Shown one piece after another: positions 52,877 through 62,483 of a stretch of 64,000 nt of DNA; position 1 is the stretch's first letter; each line of letters opens with the position of its first letter. Below the pieces are notes generated by a model, which searched no databases, had not been told where the DNA came from, and saw nothing but the letters and a program-made list of their open reading frames with translations. Origin of the DNA: Microbulbifer pacificus. GTDB lineage: Bacteria; Pseudomonadota; Gammaproteobacteria; Pseudomonadales; Cellvibrionaceae. The stretch spans positions 1,154,501-1,218,500 of the forward strand of contig NZ_PREV01000026.1 in assembly GCF_002959965.1 (NCBI RefSeq). The letters are read 5' to 3'. Both the position numbers and the translations under genes were made by a program.

Positions 52877-54005
52877 GAGCTCCCCACAAGCGATGCTCGA
52901 AATGATTGCCGCCCCACCCCCACAAGAAGAAGTATCCCCCGCCTTACCGCTGGCGGCGCGACGTTGCTACCGCCTCGCATTCTGCACCAGTCTGGCACTG
53001 ACATTGTGTTATGGATTCGATATCGGTATTCCGTTCGTGGCCCCGGTACTCGCGGTACTGGTGGCGGCAGTGCCGGCACCGCCACCAGGCGCGCGGGCGG
53101 CTTTCGGGCTGGTGCTGTTTATGGCCGTAGCACTCGGCGTTGGCATGCTCATCGGGCCGCTGCTGCAACAGGCGCCGTTTACCGCGCTGCTGGTCATTGC
53201 CCTCGGGCTTTTCTTCAGCAACCGCCTGGCGCTTGCACCCGGCAAAGCGCTGCCCGCCACACTGTTGGCACTGGGCGTTACCGCCATTCCCGCTGCCGAC
53301 ATAGCGGGGTCCGCGGTCGCATCGGCACTGCTGGAGGCACTGGTGTTGGGAATGGCGGTGGCCATTTTCTGCCTGTGGCTGGTCTATCCGCTGTTCCCGG
53401 AAGATTCTCATGCCGCGCGCCCCGCGCCACCATTGCCAGGCATTGCGCCGGATGAGGAAAACTGGCTGTCGTTGCGGGCCACGCTGATTGTGCTGCCAGC
53501 CTTCGCCTTTACCCTTACCAACCCCACCACCAACCTGCCCTTCCTGGTAAAGAGTATTTTGTTGGGACGGGAGGCCAGTGAGTTGAAATTGCGGGACGCT
53601 GGCGTTGAGCTTGTGGGCTCCACTCTGCTCGGCGGCCTGTGTGCGGTGTTGGTGTGGTGGTGCCTGGGGTTCGCCGTGGAGCTATGGTTTTTCGGCGCCT
53701 GGATACTGTTGGTGAGCCTGATCATCGCGGCGGGCTGCTACCAGGTGTTTCGCAATCGCTTCACGCCCGGGTTCTGGAGCAACACACTGATGAACATGCT
53801 GATTCTGCTGGGTGCTGCCGTGCAGGACAGCGTCGTCGGCAACGACGTGTATCAGGCATTTACCGTGCGCATGGCGTTGTTTTTACTGGTAGCGGTATAT
53901 GCGTTGGTCGCCATACACCTACTGGAGAGGTTGTCTCGACGGTTTCTTAGGCGCAAAGCATCCCTCCGCGACCGTCTATCCTTGCTGAGGAACAAGCGAG
54001 GTTGA
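52863..54005 (+). CDS. DUF2955/FUSC-like inner membrane transport protein
   Basis: 380 aa from the ATG at 52863, which overlaps the MFS stop; ATGs at 52893 and 52902 are alternatives and none has a strong ribosome-binding site. Two membrane blocks (about five helices each) flank a central cytoplasmic linker. The N-block opens RLAFCTSLALTLCYGFDIGI with IPFVAPVLAVL, and the C-block has LPFLVKSILLGREASELKLRDAGVELVG, here given in parts as LPFLVKSILLG and KLRDAGVELVG. This is the layout of DUF2955 exporters that work with HlyD adaptors and outer-membrane factors. Confidence 0.8.
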   Translation: MRSTESSPQAMLEMIAAPPPQEEVSPALPLAARRCYRLAFCTSLALTLCYGFDIGIPFVAPVLAVLVAAVPAPPPGARAAFGLVLFMAVALGVGMLIGPLLQQAPFTALLVIALGLFFSNRLALAPGKALPATLLALGVTAIPAADIAGSAVASALLEALVLGMAVAIFCLWLVYPLFPEDSHAARPAPPLPGIAPDEENWLSLRATLIVLPAFAFTLTNPTTNLPFLVKSILLGREASELKLRDAGVELVGSTLLGGLCAVLVWWCLGFAVELWFFGAWILLVSLIIAAGCYQVFRNRFTPGFWSNTLMNMLILLGAAVQDSVVGNDVYQAFTVRMALFLLVAVYALVAIHLLERLSRRFLRRKASLRDRLSLLRNKRG

Positions 54006-54009
54006 GAAT

Positions 54010-55083
54010 TTGCTGAATCTTTTGTTGGTGTTTATTCCCATCGCCGTCGCTCTGGAGCATCTCGCGCCGGGGCAACACTTGCTGGTGTTTGTGGCTTCGG
54101 CATTGGCGATCCTGCCACTCGCGGGCTGGCTGGGGCACGCCACCGAGCACCTGGCGGAACACGCTGGTGAAGGTGTGGGCGGTCTGCTGAACGCCACCTT
54201 TGGCAACGCCGCGGAACTGATCATTGCGCTGGTGGCATTGAAGGCCGGACTGCACGATGTGGTGAAGGCGTCCATTGCCGGCTCCATCATCGGCAACATC
54301 CTGCTGGTGCTCGGCGCGTCCATGCTCGCCGGCGGCCTGAAGCACCACGAGCAGAAATACAGTTCTGAGGGCGCGCGCTCCCAGGCCACCATGCTGACAC
54401 TCGCCACCATCGCGCTGATTCTGCCTGCAACTTACTCTTTCGCCATCGCCGAACAGGTACCGCGGGGACTGGGGTTTATCAGCATCACCATTTCCATTGT
54501 GCTGCTGTTGGTGTATGTCTTGTTCCTGCTCTATTCCCTGATTACCCACCGCGCACTGTTTACCGGCTCAGTCAATTTCGCGGACGACAGCGAACACCCA
54601 GCGCCCTGGCCAGTGGGTAAAGCGCTGGCAGTGCTCGCGGTGGCCACGGTATTCATCGCCTGGATGAGTGAGATTCTGGTGGGCGCGGTGGAACCCGCCG
54701 CCGAGGAGCTGGGGCTCAGCAATATTTTTGTCGGCGTATTTATTGTGGCGATTCTCGGCAACGCTGCGGAACACGCATCGGCCATTACGGTGGCGATGAA
54801 AAACCGCATGGACCTTTCCCTGTCTATCGCCATCGGCTCCGGCGTACAGGTGGCGCTGTTCGTCGCACCGCTGCTGGTGCTGTTGAGCCTGGTTGTCGGT
54901 CCCACCCCCATGGATCTCGCCTTCTCCGGCGGCCTGGTACTAAGTATGCTGCTGGCGGTACTGATCACCGGACAGATCGCCGGCGACGGACGCTCGGACT
55001 GGTTGAAAGGCGTGCAGCTGCTCACCGTCTATCTGATTCTGGCGCTGACCTATTTCGTGATACCTGACCAGATGGCGACCTGA
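54010..55083 (+). CDS. Calcium/proton (cation) exchanger, CAX/ChaA family
   Basis: 357 aa starting at TTG (54010) with GAGG upstream. It has two homologous halves of about five helices, each with an acidic-cation motif: NATFGNAAELIIALVAL and ILGNAAEHASAITVAMKN. These carry the paired Glu residues that bind Ca2+. SIIGNILLVLGASMLAGG is also typical. It expels Ca2+ (or Na+) in exchange for protons at the inner membrane. Its stop overlaps the ATG of the ion channel gene by one base. Confidence 0.93.
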   Translation: MLNLLLVFIPIAVALEHLAPGQHLLVFVASALAILPLAGWLGHATEHLAEHAGEGVGGLLNATFGNAAELIIALVALKAGLHDVVKASIAGSIIGNILLVLGASMLAGGLKHHEQKYSSEGARSQATMLTLATIALILPATYSFAIAEQVPRGLGFISITISIVLLLVYVLFLLYSLITHRALFTGSVNFADDSEHPAPWPVGKALAVLAVATVFIAWMSEILVGAVEPAAEELGLSNIFVGVFIVAILGNAAEHASAITVAMKNRMDLSLSIAIGSGVQVALFVAPLLVLLSLVVGPTPMDLAFSGGLVLSMLLAVLITGQIAGDGRSDWLKGVQLLTVYLILALTYFVIPDQMAT

Positions 55084-55535
55084 TGCTGCGCGACCTGCTG
55101 CTCGGAACAGCCACTACCTCACTGTGTCTCATACTGCAAAGTATTGCCCTGATCACCGCTCTGCGCTTTTACGCTCAACGCGAGTCCCAAGTTCGCGCGA
55201 CATTCTTGCGCGCGGAAAAAGTCGTCATCGGGCTGGTGATCATTCTGATTTTCGGCTGCCTTGCGCAGATCACCATTTGGGCATTGATGTTTTATGCCCT
55301 CGATGAATTCGACTCCTTTGAGCCGGCCTTTTATCACTCCGCAGTAAACTTCGCCACCCTCGGTTACGGCGATGTAGTAATGTCCGACAAACATCGTCTG
55401 CTCGGACCGTTGGAGGCGATCAATGGCGCGTTGATGCTCGGCATATCCACCGCGGCATTAGCCAGGGCTTTCACCACCGTCATCCGCGGGCAGGTGAATT
55501 CCGACTGTCGCCAGGACAGTCCGCCATCCCGGTAA
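55083..55535 (+). CDS. Small two-helix ion channel protein
   Basis: 150 aa. N-terminal helix (TATTSLCLILQSIALITAL), then LVIILIFGCLAQITIWALMFYAL, a pore loop with FATLGYGDVV matching the K+-channel selectivity filter, and a last helix (LEAINGALMLGISTAALARAF). The pattern is the Ion_trans_2/KcsA-type pore. It overlaps the antiporter gene (TGATG), so the two are translated together. It may allow K+ or Na+ counter-flux during Ca2+ export, but that is inference. Confidence 0.86.
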   Translation: MLRDLLLGTATTSLCLILQSIALITALRFYAQRESQVRATFLRAEKVVIGLVIILIFGCLAQITIWALMFYALDEFDSFEPAFYHSAVNFATLGYGDVVMSDKHRLLGPLEAINGALMLGISTAALARAFTTVIRGQVNSDCRQDSPPSR

Positions 55536-55636
55536 ATGCAAACCCGGAATCGAGATGGCACAACACCAATGGATGCCGTACATTTCTGTTCAACCAACGT
55601 ACGGAAACATCCGCAACAGTTTCAAGGATTCCCATC

Positions 55637-56794
55637 ATGAACGCCCGCACGCTGCCCTCGCTGCAGCAACAGCTACAGCAGCTGGTCGCCAGCCCCAGCG
55701 TCAGCGCCACCAACCCGAAACTCGATATGGGCAACCGCGGGGTTATCGACCTGCTGGCGGCCTGGCTGGAAACCCTGGGCTTCCGTATTGAAGTCATGCC
55801 CATCGAGGGCCAACCCCACAAAGCCAACCTGATTGCGACCCTCGGCCGCGGCGATGGCGGCCTGGTGCTGGCGGGCCATACCGATACCGTCCCCTACGAC
55901 GACAACCGCTGGCAGTCAGACCCGTTCAAATTGAGTGAGCGCGACAACCGTTTTTACGGCCTCGGCAGCACGGACATGAAAGGCTTCTTTCCCGTTGCCA
56001 TTGAGGCCGCGAAGGATTTTGTCCACAAGCCGCTGCAACAACCACTGATCATCCTCGCTACCGCGGATGAGGAAACCTCCATGTCCGGCGCCCGCGCGCT
56101 GGTGAAAGCGGGCATGCCGAAAGCGCGCTACGCCATTATCGGTGAGCCCACCGGCCTCAAGCCCATCCGCATGCACAAAGGTATGATGATGCACGCGCTG
56201 CGCATCACCGGTCAGGCCGGCCACTCGTCGAACCCGGCCTATGGCGCCAGCGCGCTGGAAGCCATGCACGGCGCCGTTGGTGAAATCCTCAAGCTGCGCA
56301 GCGAGTGGCAGGCGCGCTACCGCAACCCGGGTTTCGCAGTACAGGTGCCGACCCTGAATCTCGGCTGCATCCACGGTGGCGACAACCCCAACCGCATCTG
56401 CGGCCACACCGAACTGCAGTTCGACCTGCGCCCGCTACCGGGCATGCCGATGGAGGAGCTGCGCGGGGAACTGCACCAGCGCCTGCAAAACACCATCCAT
56501 GGCGAAAAAATCTCCTTCGAACTGAAACCCCTTATCGGAGATGTGGAGGCCTTTGAGGAGCCTGCACAATCGGAACTGGTCAAGGTTGCCGAAAAGCTGA
56601 CCGGGCACAGCGCAGAGAGTGTGGCGTTTGCCACCGAGGCGCCGTTCCTGCAGCGGCTGGGGATGCAGACCATCGTGCTCGGTCCCGGAGATATCGACCA
56701 GGCGCACCAGCCAGATGAATACCTGGGGCTGGAGCGGATTGATCCGATGGTGGAAATCCTGAGAGGAATGATTGGTCGCTTTTGCCTCCAGTGA
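55637..56794 (+). CDS. argE: Acetylornithine deacetylase
   Basis: 385 aa, M20A metallopeptidase family. It releases ornithine from N-acetylornithine in arginine synthesis. The di-zinc ligands are visible in LAGHTDTVPYDD, YGLGSTDMKGFF, TADEETSMSGARAL, AIIGEPTGLKPI and the C-terminal IDQAHQPDEYLGLERI. The dimerisation lid starts GQAGHSSNPAYGASALEAM. It is followed 69 bases later by argA, the same order as in Pseudomonas. Confidence 0.96.
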   Translation: MNARTLPSLQQQLQQLVASPSVSATNPKLDMGNRGVIDLLAAWLETLGFRIEVMPIEGQPHKANLIATLGRGDGGLVLAGHTDTVPYDDNRWQSDPFKLSERDNRFYGLGSTDMKGFFPVAIEAAKDFVHKPLQQPLIILATADEETSMSGARALVKAGMPKARYAIIGEPTGLKPIRMHKGMMMHALRITGQAGHSSNPAYGASALEAMHGAVGEILKLRSEWQARYRNPGFAVQVPTLNLGCIHGGDNPNRICGHTELQFDLRPLPGMPMEELRGELHQRLQNTIHGEKISFELKPLIGDVEAFEEPAQSELVKVAEKLTGHSAESVAFATEAPFLQRLGMQTIVLGPGDIDQAHQPDEYLGLERIDPMVEILRGMIGRFCLQ

Positions 56795-56863
56795 CGATTG
56801 GAATCTGCAGAAAATGCGGTATATTGCGCCCCTAACGAATTTACCTGCTGAAGCAAAGAAATA

Positions 56864-58177
56864 GTGGAAACCGAAAACTCGACGCTCAACTGGTTCCGAA
56901 ACGCCGCGCCCTACATCAACGACCTGCGCGGGCGAACCCTGGTGGTTGCGATTCCCGGCGAGGGTTTTGAGCACGAGAACTTCCGCAACCTGGTGCACGA
57001 CCTGACGCTGCTGATCAGCCTCGGTATGCGCCTGGTACTGGTGCATGGCGCGCGTGCGCAGGTCAATCGCGCCCTCGAGAATACGGGCATCGAAAGCCGC
57101 TTTTACGGCAATACCCGTATCAGTGACCGCGACACCCTGGAAATCATCAAGGCCGCCATCGGCAAACTGCGCTTCGAGATCGAAGCCGCATTTTCCCAGG
57201 GGCTGCCGGATTCCCCTATGGCGCGGTCCGCGCTGAAAGTAATATCCGGCAATTTCGTTACTGCGCGTCCCGTGGGCATCATCGACGGCACCGATATGGG
57301 GTGGACCGGCAAGGTGCGGCGTATGGAAATACCGGCCATCACCCGCGCACTGGACGAGAGTTCTCTGGTGGTGCTTTCGCCGCTGGGGACATCGCTGACC
57401 GGCGAGCTGTTCAGCCTGAACTATCTGGATCTCGCCGCTGAAGCGGCGAAGGCGCTGAAGGCCGAAAAGCTGATCCTGTTCCGGGAACAGCCATTTCTCG
57501 AGATCGGCGGTGAGGCGGTATACGACCTCAGCATCAGCCAGGCGGAGGAAGCCGCCGAGTCGGTAGACAGTGAAACGCTCAACTGTGCACTGCTCGCCTG
57601 TAATGCCGGTACCCCACGTGCGCACCTGCTGAGTTACGCGGAGGACGGCGCGCTGCTGCAGGAGCTGTTCAGTCGCGAGGGCACCGGCACCATGATTTAC
57701 CGCGACAGCTATGAGGTGGTAAGGCGCGCGCGTATCAACGATGTGGGCGGCATCCTCGGCCTGATCCGGCCGCTGGAAAAGCAGGGTATTCTGGTGCGCC
57801 GCTCGCGGGAAAAGCTCGAAGCGGAAATCGACCATTTCACTCTCGTGGAAGTGGATGGCACCACCGTAGCCTGTGCCGCGCTCTATCCGATTCTCGACGA
57901 GCAGGGCGACACCATTGCCGCGGAGATTGCCTGCGTGGCCATTCACCCGGAGTTCCGCGGTGGCGGCCGCGGTGCCAAGCTGTTGCAGCACATGGAGCGG
58001 CAGGCGAAGGCCCTGGATCTGCCGGAAATTTTTGTGCTCACCACCCAGACTGAACACTGGTTTATCGAGCACGGCTTCGCCCAGGTGGAAGTGAGTGACC
58101 TGCCCGCCACCCGCAAGTCCCTGTACAACATCCAGCGCAATTCCCGCGTATTACGCAAACGGCTGGTCCGGCAATAG
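56864..58177 (+). CDS. argA: N-acetylglutamate synthase (amino-acid acetyltransferase)
   Basis: 437 aa starting at GTG (56864). It makes N-acetylglutamate, the first step of arginine synthesis, and is normally feedback-inhibited by arginine. The N-terminal amino-acid-kinase-like domain begins [20 protein letters not shown], with [18 protein letters not shown]. The C-terminal GNAT acetyltransferase domain contains [20 protein letters not shown], the acetyl-CoA loop. [16 protein letters not shown] is written here as [15 protein letters not shown] for the GNAT end. It lies downstream of argE. Confidence 0.96.
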   Translation: METENSTLNWFRNAAPYINDLRGRTLVVAIPGEGFEHENFRNLVHDLTLLISLGMRLVLVHGARAQVNRALENTGIESRFYGNTRISDRDTLEIIKAAIGKLRFEIEAAFSQGLPDSPMARSALKVISGNFVTARPVGIIDGTDMGWTGKVRRMEIPAITRALDESSLVVLSPLGTSLTGELFSLNYLDLAAEAAKALKAEKLILFREQPFLEIGGEAVYDLSISQAEEAAESVDSETLNCALLACNAGTPRAHLLSYAEDGALLQELFSREGTGTMIYRDSYEVVRRARINDVGGILGLIRPLEKQGILVRRSREKLEAEIDHFTLVEVDGTTVACAALYPILDEQGDTIAAEIACVAIHPEFRGGGRGAKLLQHMERQAKALDLPEIFVLTTQTEHWFIEHGFAQVEVSDLPATRKSLYNIQRNSRVLRKRLVRQ

Positions 58178-58340
58178 AATTGCCGCGATAACTGCGCGTG
58201 ACGGACAGTACTTTCGCCAAAGCCGGTACGGCCTGTCTACCGCGCAAAATTCTTTGCATTTTGCTACTCTGTTGCGCCTCCCGCCCCTGGGCGGCACCCG
58301 TAACCGAATGACGCATTGCACAGACGAAACAAGAGTCACT

Positions 58341-60176
58341 ATGCCCCAGTACCGTTCCCGCACTTCCACCGCCGGCCGCAACATGGCTGGCGCCCGCGCC
58401 CTGTGGCGTGCCACCGGCATGAAGGATGAAGATTTCCACAAGCCGATCATTGCCGTGGCCAACTCCTTCACCCAGTTCGTACCCGGGCACGTACACCTGA
58501 AGGACATGGGCCAGCTGGTGGCGCGGGAGATCGAAAAGGCCGGCGGTGTGGCCAAAGAGTTCAACACCATCGCCGTGGACGACGGCATCGCCATGGGCCA
58601 CGATGGCATGCTCTACAGCCTGCCCAGCCGCGAGATCATCGCCGACTCGGTGGAGTACATGGTGAACGCCCACTGTGCCGATGCACTGGTGTGCATCTCC
58701 AACTGCGACAAGATCACCCCCGGGATGCTGATGGCCGCACTGCGTCTGAATATCCCGGTGATCTTCGTGTCCGGTGGCCCCATGGAAGCGGGTAAAACCA
58801 AGCTCGCTGACCACAAACTGGACCTGGTGGACGCCATGGTGATTGCCGCCACCGACGACGCTTCCGATGAGAAGGTCGCCGAGTACGAGCGCTCCGCCTG
58901 CCCTACCTGTGGTTCCTGCTCGGGCATGTTCACCGCAAACTCCATGAACTGCCTGACCGAGGCCCTGGGCCTGTCGCTGCCCGGCAACGGCACCATGCTC
59001 GCCACCCACGCGGACCGCGAGCAGCTGTTCCTGCGCGCTGGCCGCGAGATCGTCGCACTGGCCAAGCGCTACTACGAAGAGGACGATCAATCCGCACTGC
59101 CGCGCGCCATCGCCAGCCGCGCCGCATTCAGCAATGCCATGGCGCTGGACATTGCCATGGGCGGTTCCACCAACACCATCCTGCATCTGCTGGCCGCCGC
59201 CCAGGAGGGCGAGGTGGACTTTACTCTTGCGGATATCGACCGGTTGTCGCGCAAGGTCCCGCAGCTGTGCAAGGTGGCGCCAAACACCCAGAAGTATCAT
59301 ATCGAGGACGTTCACCGCGCCGGTGGTGTCATGGCCATTCTCGGTGAGCTGGAAGCTGGTGGCCTGTTCGATGCCAACCTGCCCACCGTACACAGCCGCA
59401 GCTTCCGCGAGGCGCTGGAAGAGTGGGACATCCGCCGCACCGACAATCCGGAGGTACACAAATTTTTCCGCGCCGGTCCCGCCGGTATCCCCACGCAGCA
59501 GGCGTTCAGCCAGGACTGCCGCTGGAACAATCTGGACGGCGACCGCGAACATGGCTGTATCCGCTCTATCGAGCACGCCTACTCGGCGGAGGGCGGGCTT
59601 GCCGTATTGTTCGGCAACCTCGCGCCGGACGGCTGCGTGGTGAAAACCTCCGGCGTGGAAGAGGAGCTGTGGCACTTCGAGGGGCCGGCGCATGTCGTCG
59701 AAAGCCAGGAGGACGCCGTCGCCCATATCCTGGAAGGGAAGGTAAAGGAGGGCGAAGCGGTGATCGTGCGCTACGAGGGCCCGAAGGGCGGCCCCGGCAT
59801 GCAGGAAATGCTGTATCCCACCAGCTACCTGAAATCCAAGGGACTGGGTAAATCCTGTGCACTGATTACCGACGGGCGCTTTTCCGGCGGCACCTCCGGA
59901 CTGTCCATCGGCCACGTCTCCCCGGAAGCCGCCGGCGGCGGCAATATCGGTCTGGTACAGGACGGTGACCTCGTGCGCATCGACATCCCCAACCGCCTGA
60001 TTGAAGTCGACATTCCGGAAGCGGAATGGCACCGCCGCCGCGAGGCCATGAACCACAAGGGCAGCGAGGGCTGGAAACCCGCCAAACCTCGCCCGCGCAA
60101 GGTCAGCAAGGCACTCAAGGCCTACGCGCTTCTCGCCACCAGTGCCGACAGAGGTGCTGTGCGCGAGATCGACTGA
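58341..60176 (+). CDS. ilvD: Dihydroxy-acid dehydratase
   Basis: 611 aa from the ATG at 58341. It dehydrates 2,3-dihydroxy-isovalerate and -methylvalerate in Val/Ile synthesis. Fe-S cluster cysteines are in [12 protein letters not shown] and [31 protein letters not shown] binds Mg2+. The C-terminal half ends in the [12 protein letters not shown] tail typical of the long form. It has no coupled neighbour upstream (164 bases from argA) and ends at a bidirectional terminator. Confidence 0.97.
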   Translation: MPQYRSRTSTAGRNMAGARALWRATGMKDEDFHKPIIAVANSFTQFVPGHVHLKDMGQLVAREIEKAGGVAKEFNTIAVDDGIAMGHDGMLYSLPSREIIADSVEYMVNAHCADALVCISNCDKITPGMLMAALRLNIPVIFVSGGPMEAGKTKLADHKLDLVDAMVIAATDDASDEKVAEYERSACPTCGSCSGMFTANSMNCLTEALGLSLPGNGTMLATHADREQLFLRAGREIVALAKRYYEEDDQSALPRAIASRAAFSNAMALDIAMGGSTNTILHLLAAAQEGEVDFTLADIDRLSRKVPQLCKVAPNTQKYHIEDVHRAGGVMAILGELEAGGLFDANLPTVHSRSFREALEEWDIRRTDNPEVHKFFRAGPAGIPTQQAFSQDCRWNNLDGDREHGCIRSIEHAYSAEGGLAVLFGNLAPDGCVVKTSGVEEELWHFEGPAHVVESQEDAVAHILEGKVKEGEAVIVRYEGPKGGPGMQEMLYPTSYLKSKGLGKSCALITDGRFSGGTSGLSIGHVSPEAAGGGNIGLVQDGDLVRIDIPNRLIEVDIPEAEWHRRREAMNHKGSEGWKPAKPRPRKVSKALKAYALLATSADRGAVREID

Positions 60177-60201
60177 ACCCTTATCGATCGCTTCAGACAA
60201 A

Positions 60202-60235
60202 AATCAGCGGGCAGTTACTGCCCGCTGATTTTCTT
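60202..60235. terminator. Bidirectional terminator between ilvD and a tonB-like gene
   Basis: AATCAGCGGGCAG-TTA-CTGCCCGCTGATT is a perfect 13-bp stem with T-runs on both strands, lying between convergent genes. Confidence 0.95.
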
Positions 60236-60245
60236 TGCTCTCCTT

Positions 60246-60896
60246 TTATTCAGCCAGCTTGAAGCTGATACGGTTGCGCACACCATGTTGCTCCACCGCC
60301 TGCCCTTCAGACATCGGCGGACGGTATTTAAACCGCTCCACCGCATTCAGCGCCGCACTGTTGAATACATCCGTAGGCATACCGGCACTGTCATAGCCGC
60401 CGACCACACGCGGATTTTTCACACTGCCATTACTGGTGATTGTGAACTCCACCACCACATAGCCCTCTATTCCCCGCGCCAGTGCACGTCGTGGATACTG
60501 CGGTGCCGGCTTATAGATGGGCAACGGATCCGCGGTTACCGGTATCGGCCCACGTTTTTCATCACTGACTACCGGAGGGCTGATCACTGTGGACAAATCC
60601 TGTGGCTCTACCTGACGGTTGACCTCCACCCGGGGCAGGGGTGGTGGTACGTCCTGTGGTTTCAGTGCCGGTTCAGACTGATGCACCGTTGTAGTCATTT
60701 TCGGCATGTGAATATCGAGTACTTTGGGGATGGGATCATCCGGTGGTACGCGGTAATCCGTGGCAATCAACTTGGTCATGCCAAACAACAGCAAGCCGGT
60801 TACCCCGAGCGCGAAGGCGCCACTGCGCACAAGGGCTGAAGTATTGGACGGAATGAAAAAATGAGGATTGGAAGGCAGCAGATAAGCTTGTTCCAT
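60246..60896 (-). CDS. Energy transducer TonB-family protein
   Basis: 216 aa. AGGAGAGG lies 5 bases before the ATG. One N-terminal membrane anchor (GAFALGVTGLLLFGMTKLI) is followed by a Pro-rich periplasmic spacer and the C-terminal TonB domain, with PQYPRRALARGIEGYVVVEF, ITSNGSVKNPRVV and ALNAVERFKYRP. It should pass energy from an ExbBD motor to outer-membrane receptors. It stands alone downstream of a Fur-box-like site, apart from the exbB-exbD-tonB operon to its right. Confidence 0.92.
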   Translation of the reverse strand: MEQAYLLPSNPHFFIPSNTSALVRSGAFALGVTGLLLFGMTKLIATDYRVPPDDPIPKVLDIHMPKMTTTVHQSEPALKPQDVPPPLPRVEVNRQVEPQDLSTVISPPVVSDEKRGPIPVTADPLPIYKPAPQYPRRALARGIEGYVVVEFTITSNGSVKNPRVVGGYDSAGMPTDVFNSAALNAVERFKYRPPMSEGQAVEQHGVRNRISFKLAE

Positions 60897-61020
60897 AACA
60901 CCTCTCCTTTTTATTTTCAGGTGTTGAAAGGTCGCACAACCGGTATGGGCACATAACCTTCCGGAAGGCGGTGGAAAAGCTGATCAGCTATTTACAGTAT
61001 TTAGTTGATTTGAACGAAAC

Positions 61021-61043
61021 TGCAAATAATTCTCAATAATTGT
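61021..61043. promoter_or_regulatory. Fur-box-like operator upstream of the tonB-like gene
   Basis: TGCAAATAATTCTCAATAAT followed by TGT resembles the gammaproteobacterial Fur consensus (GCAAAT.ATTCTCATTT.C). It lies about 125 bases upstream of the leftward tonB-like gene, in an AT-rich stretch. Iron control is plausible but the match is imperfect. Confidence 0.5.
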
Positions 61044-61074
61044 CTATATTTGCGCCAGCAATGGGCATGATTTC

Positions 61075-61104
61075 AAAAAAAAGGCCGCACATGTGCGGCC
61101 TTTT
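61075..61104 (-). terminator. Rho-independent terminator after the TPR gene
   Basis: AAGGCCGCAC-ATGTGCGGCCTT is a perfect palindrome; on the minus strand it is followed by eight T. It closes the exbB-exbD-tonB-TPR operon. Confidence 0.93.
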
Positions 61105-61136
61105 CGGATTGGAAAAATTTCCAGCGAATGCATGGA

Positions 61137-62471
61137 TTACATCGCCAGTTGCTTTTCCCGCTCCTGCTCACTTTCAACGAAAGTAATCCACTGTTTGGCA
61201 AACTTCTCGGAACGCTTGTCATTCAGTGCTTTCTTGAAGAACTTCAGAGAGTCGTCGTACTTCTTCAGGTTGGCGTTGGCCATGCCGAGGACGATATAAA
61301 GCTGATCCTCACGCTTGACGCCGCCTTTCTTCAGAGCTTTGGCTCCCATGTCTACGGCTTGCTCATTCTTGTCCAGATCCAGATAGATGCTGGCCAGTCG
61401 TGAGTAAATATCGCCTTTGTCAGACATGCCCGCTGCCGCTTCCAGCTCGGGGATAGATTTCTGCAGCTCCTGAGCCATCTGGTAAGCCTGAGCCAGGGTT
61501 TCCAGATTCTTGGAGGTACGCTCGATCTTCTTCTCTTTGATGCCCTTGTCGATGACCTTGGCACCCTTGTACGGCATTTCCGCGCCCATGTAGAGATAGG
61601 CCATATTCAACAGCTCTTTCTCTTTCTGCAGGGCGCCGGCGATGTACGCCGCTTCCATCATGTGAAGCATGTCGTCTTCACGCTTGAGTTCGCCGTACAT
61701 ACCCGCCAGCTGCTTGTAGTACTCCCCTTTCGGGTAGTGCTTCACCAGCTTCTCGAGGATATTGGTCACCTGCTTGTAGTCGTTCTTGTCGTAGTACAGA
61801 AAACGCTGCAGGCCGTACCAGTTTTCCTTCGGAATCTTGCCTTCCTGCTCGTACATGGACACGGCTTTATTGATATCGGCCAGTGCCTTGCCGTTGTCAC
61901 CCAACTGGTAGTAAGCCTGGGAGCGCAGGGCGTAGGAATCCGCGTTGATGTTATCGGCAACGGCAAACCACTTATTCAGGTAGTCCACCGCCTGCTTGTA
62001 GTCCTCGGTTACGAAGTACAGCTGAGCAATAGTCAGCAGGGTACCCACTTCCAGCGCCACCGGCAGGTTTTCTTCACCCTGCTGCAGCACTTTCTTGTAG
62101 TAGGTAATCGCCTGCGGGTACTTCTCCATGCTGTAGTAAACGTAACCGTAGAAGTAGTACATCTGCGCGGCTTCGTAGCCGTTCAGCTTGTCCTTGCCGG
62201 CTTCCATTTCTTTCAGCGCAGCAAGAGCAGCCTGCCAGTTCTGGGCATCTGCAGCTTCCTGCGCCTTACCCAGGTACTTGAACGCGCTTTCACGCATGGC
62301 CGGTGTCTTGCGGGTCTTCTGCTCCGCGGCCTGCACCTGAGCAAAGGAACCGGATACCCCGACGGCTTCCAGTACGGTCACACTCACGGCCGGTGCCAGC
62401 ATCAGGGGCAGCGCTACGGACGTGCGCAGGACGAGTCTGGACAGGCCTTTCGTCACGGTCGTCATATTCAT
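61137..62471 (-). CDS. TonB2-system TPR-repeat protein
   Basis: 444 aa. The ATG is preceded by AGGGGAC. A signal peptide (LVLRTSVALPLMLAPAVSVT) leads to tetratricopeptide repeats from about residue 60 to 420, for example QNWQAALAALKEMEAG, KYPQAITYYKKVLQQGEE and DYKQAVDYLNKWFAVADN. It is therefore a periplasmic scaffold. Similar TPR proteins end TonB2 operons (ttpC-exbB2-exbD2-tonB2) in Shewanella, Vibrio and relatives. It lies 12 bases after tonB and ends at a strong terminator. Confidence 0.9.
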   Translation of the reverse strand: MNMTTVTKGLSRLVLRTSVALPLMLAPAVSVTVLEAVGVSGSFAQVQAAEQKTRKTPAMRESAFKYLGKAQEAADAQNWQAALAALKEMEAGKDKLNGYEAAQMYYFYGYVYYSMEKYPQAITYYKKVLQQGEENLPVALEVGTLLTIAQLYFVTEDYKQAVDYLNKWFAVADNINADSYALRSQAYYQLGDNGKALADINKAVSMYEQEGKIPKENWYGLQRFLYYDKNDYKQVTNILEKLVKHYPKGEYYKQLAGMYGELKREDDMLHMMEAAYIAGALQKEKELLNMAYLYMGAEMPYKGAKVIDKGIKEKKIERTSKNLETLAQAYQMAQELQKSIPELEAAAGMSDKGDIYSRLASIYLDLDKNEQAVDMGAKALKKGGVKREDQLYIVLGMANANLKKYDDSLKFFKKALNDKRSEKFAKQWITFVESEQEREKQLAM

Positions 62472-62483
62472 ATGCGTCCCCTA

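Noticed and set aside
56435..58072. Long minus-strand open frame opposite argE and argA
   Set aside because: Spans the junction of two clearly real genes on the other strand; no ribosome-binding site and no family features.
58062..60200. Very long open frame on the minus strand opposite ilvD
   Set aside because: It is the antisense of a complete, motif-perfect ilvD in GC-rich sequence; its product is low-complexity and has no recognisable motif.
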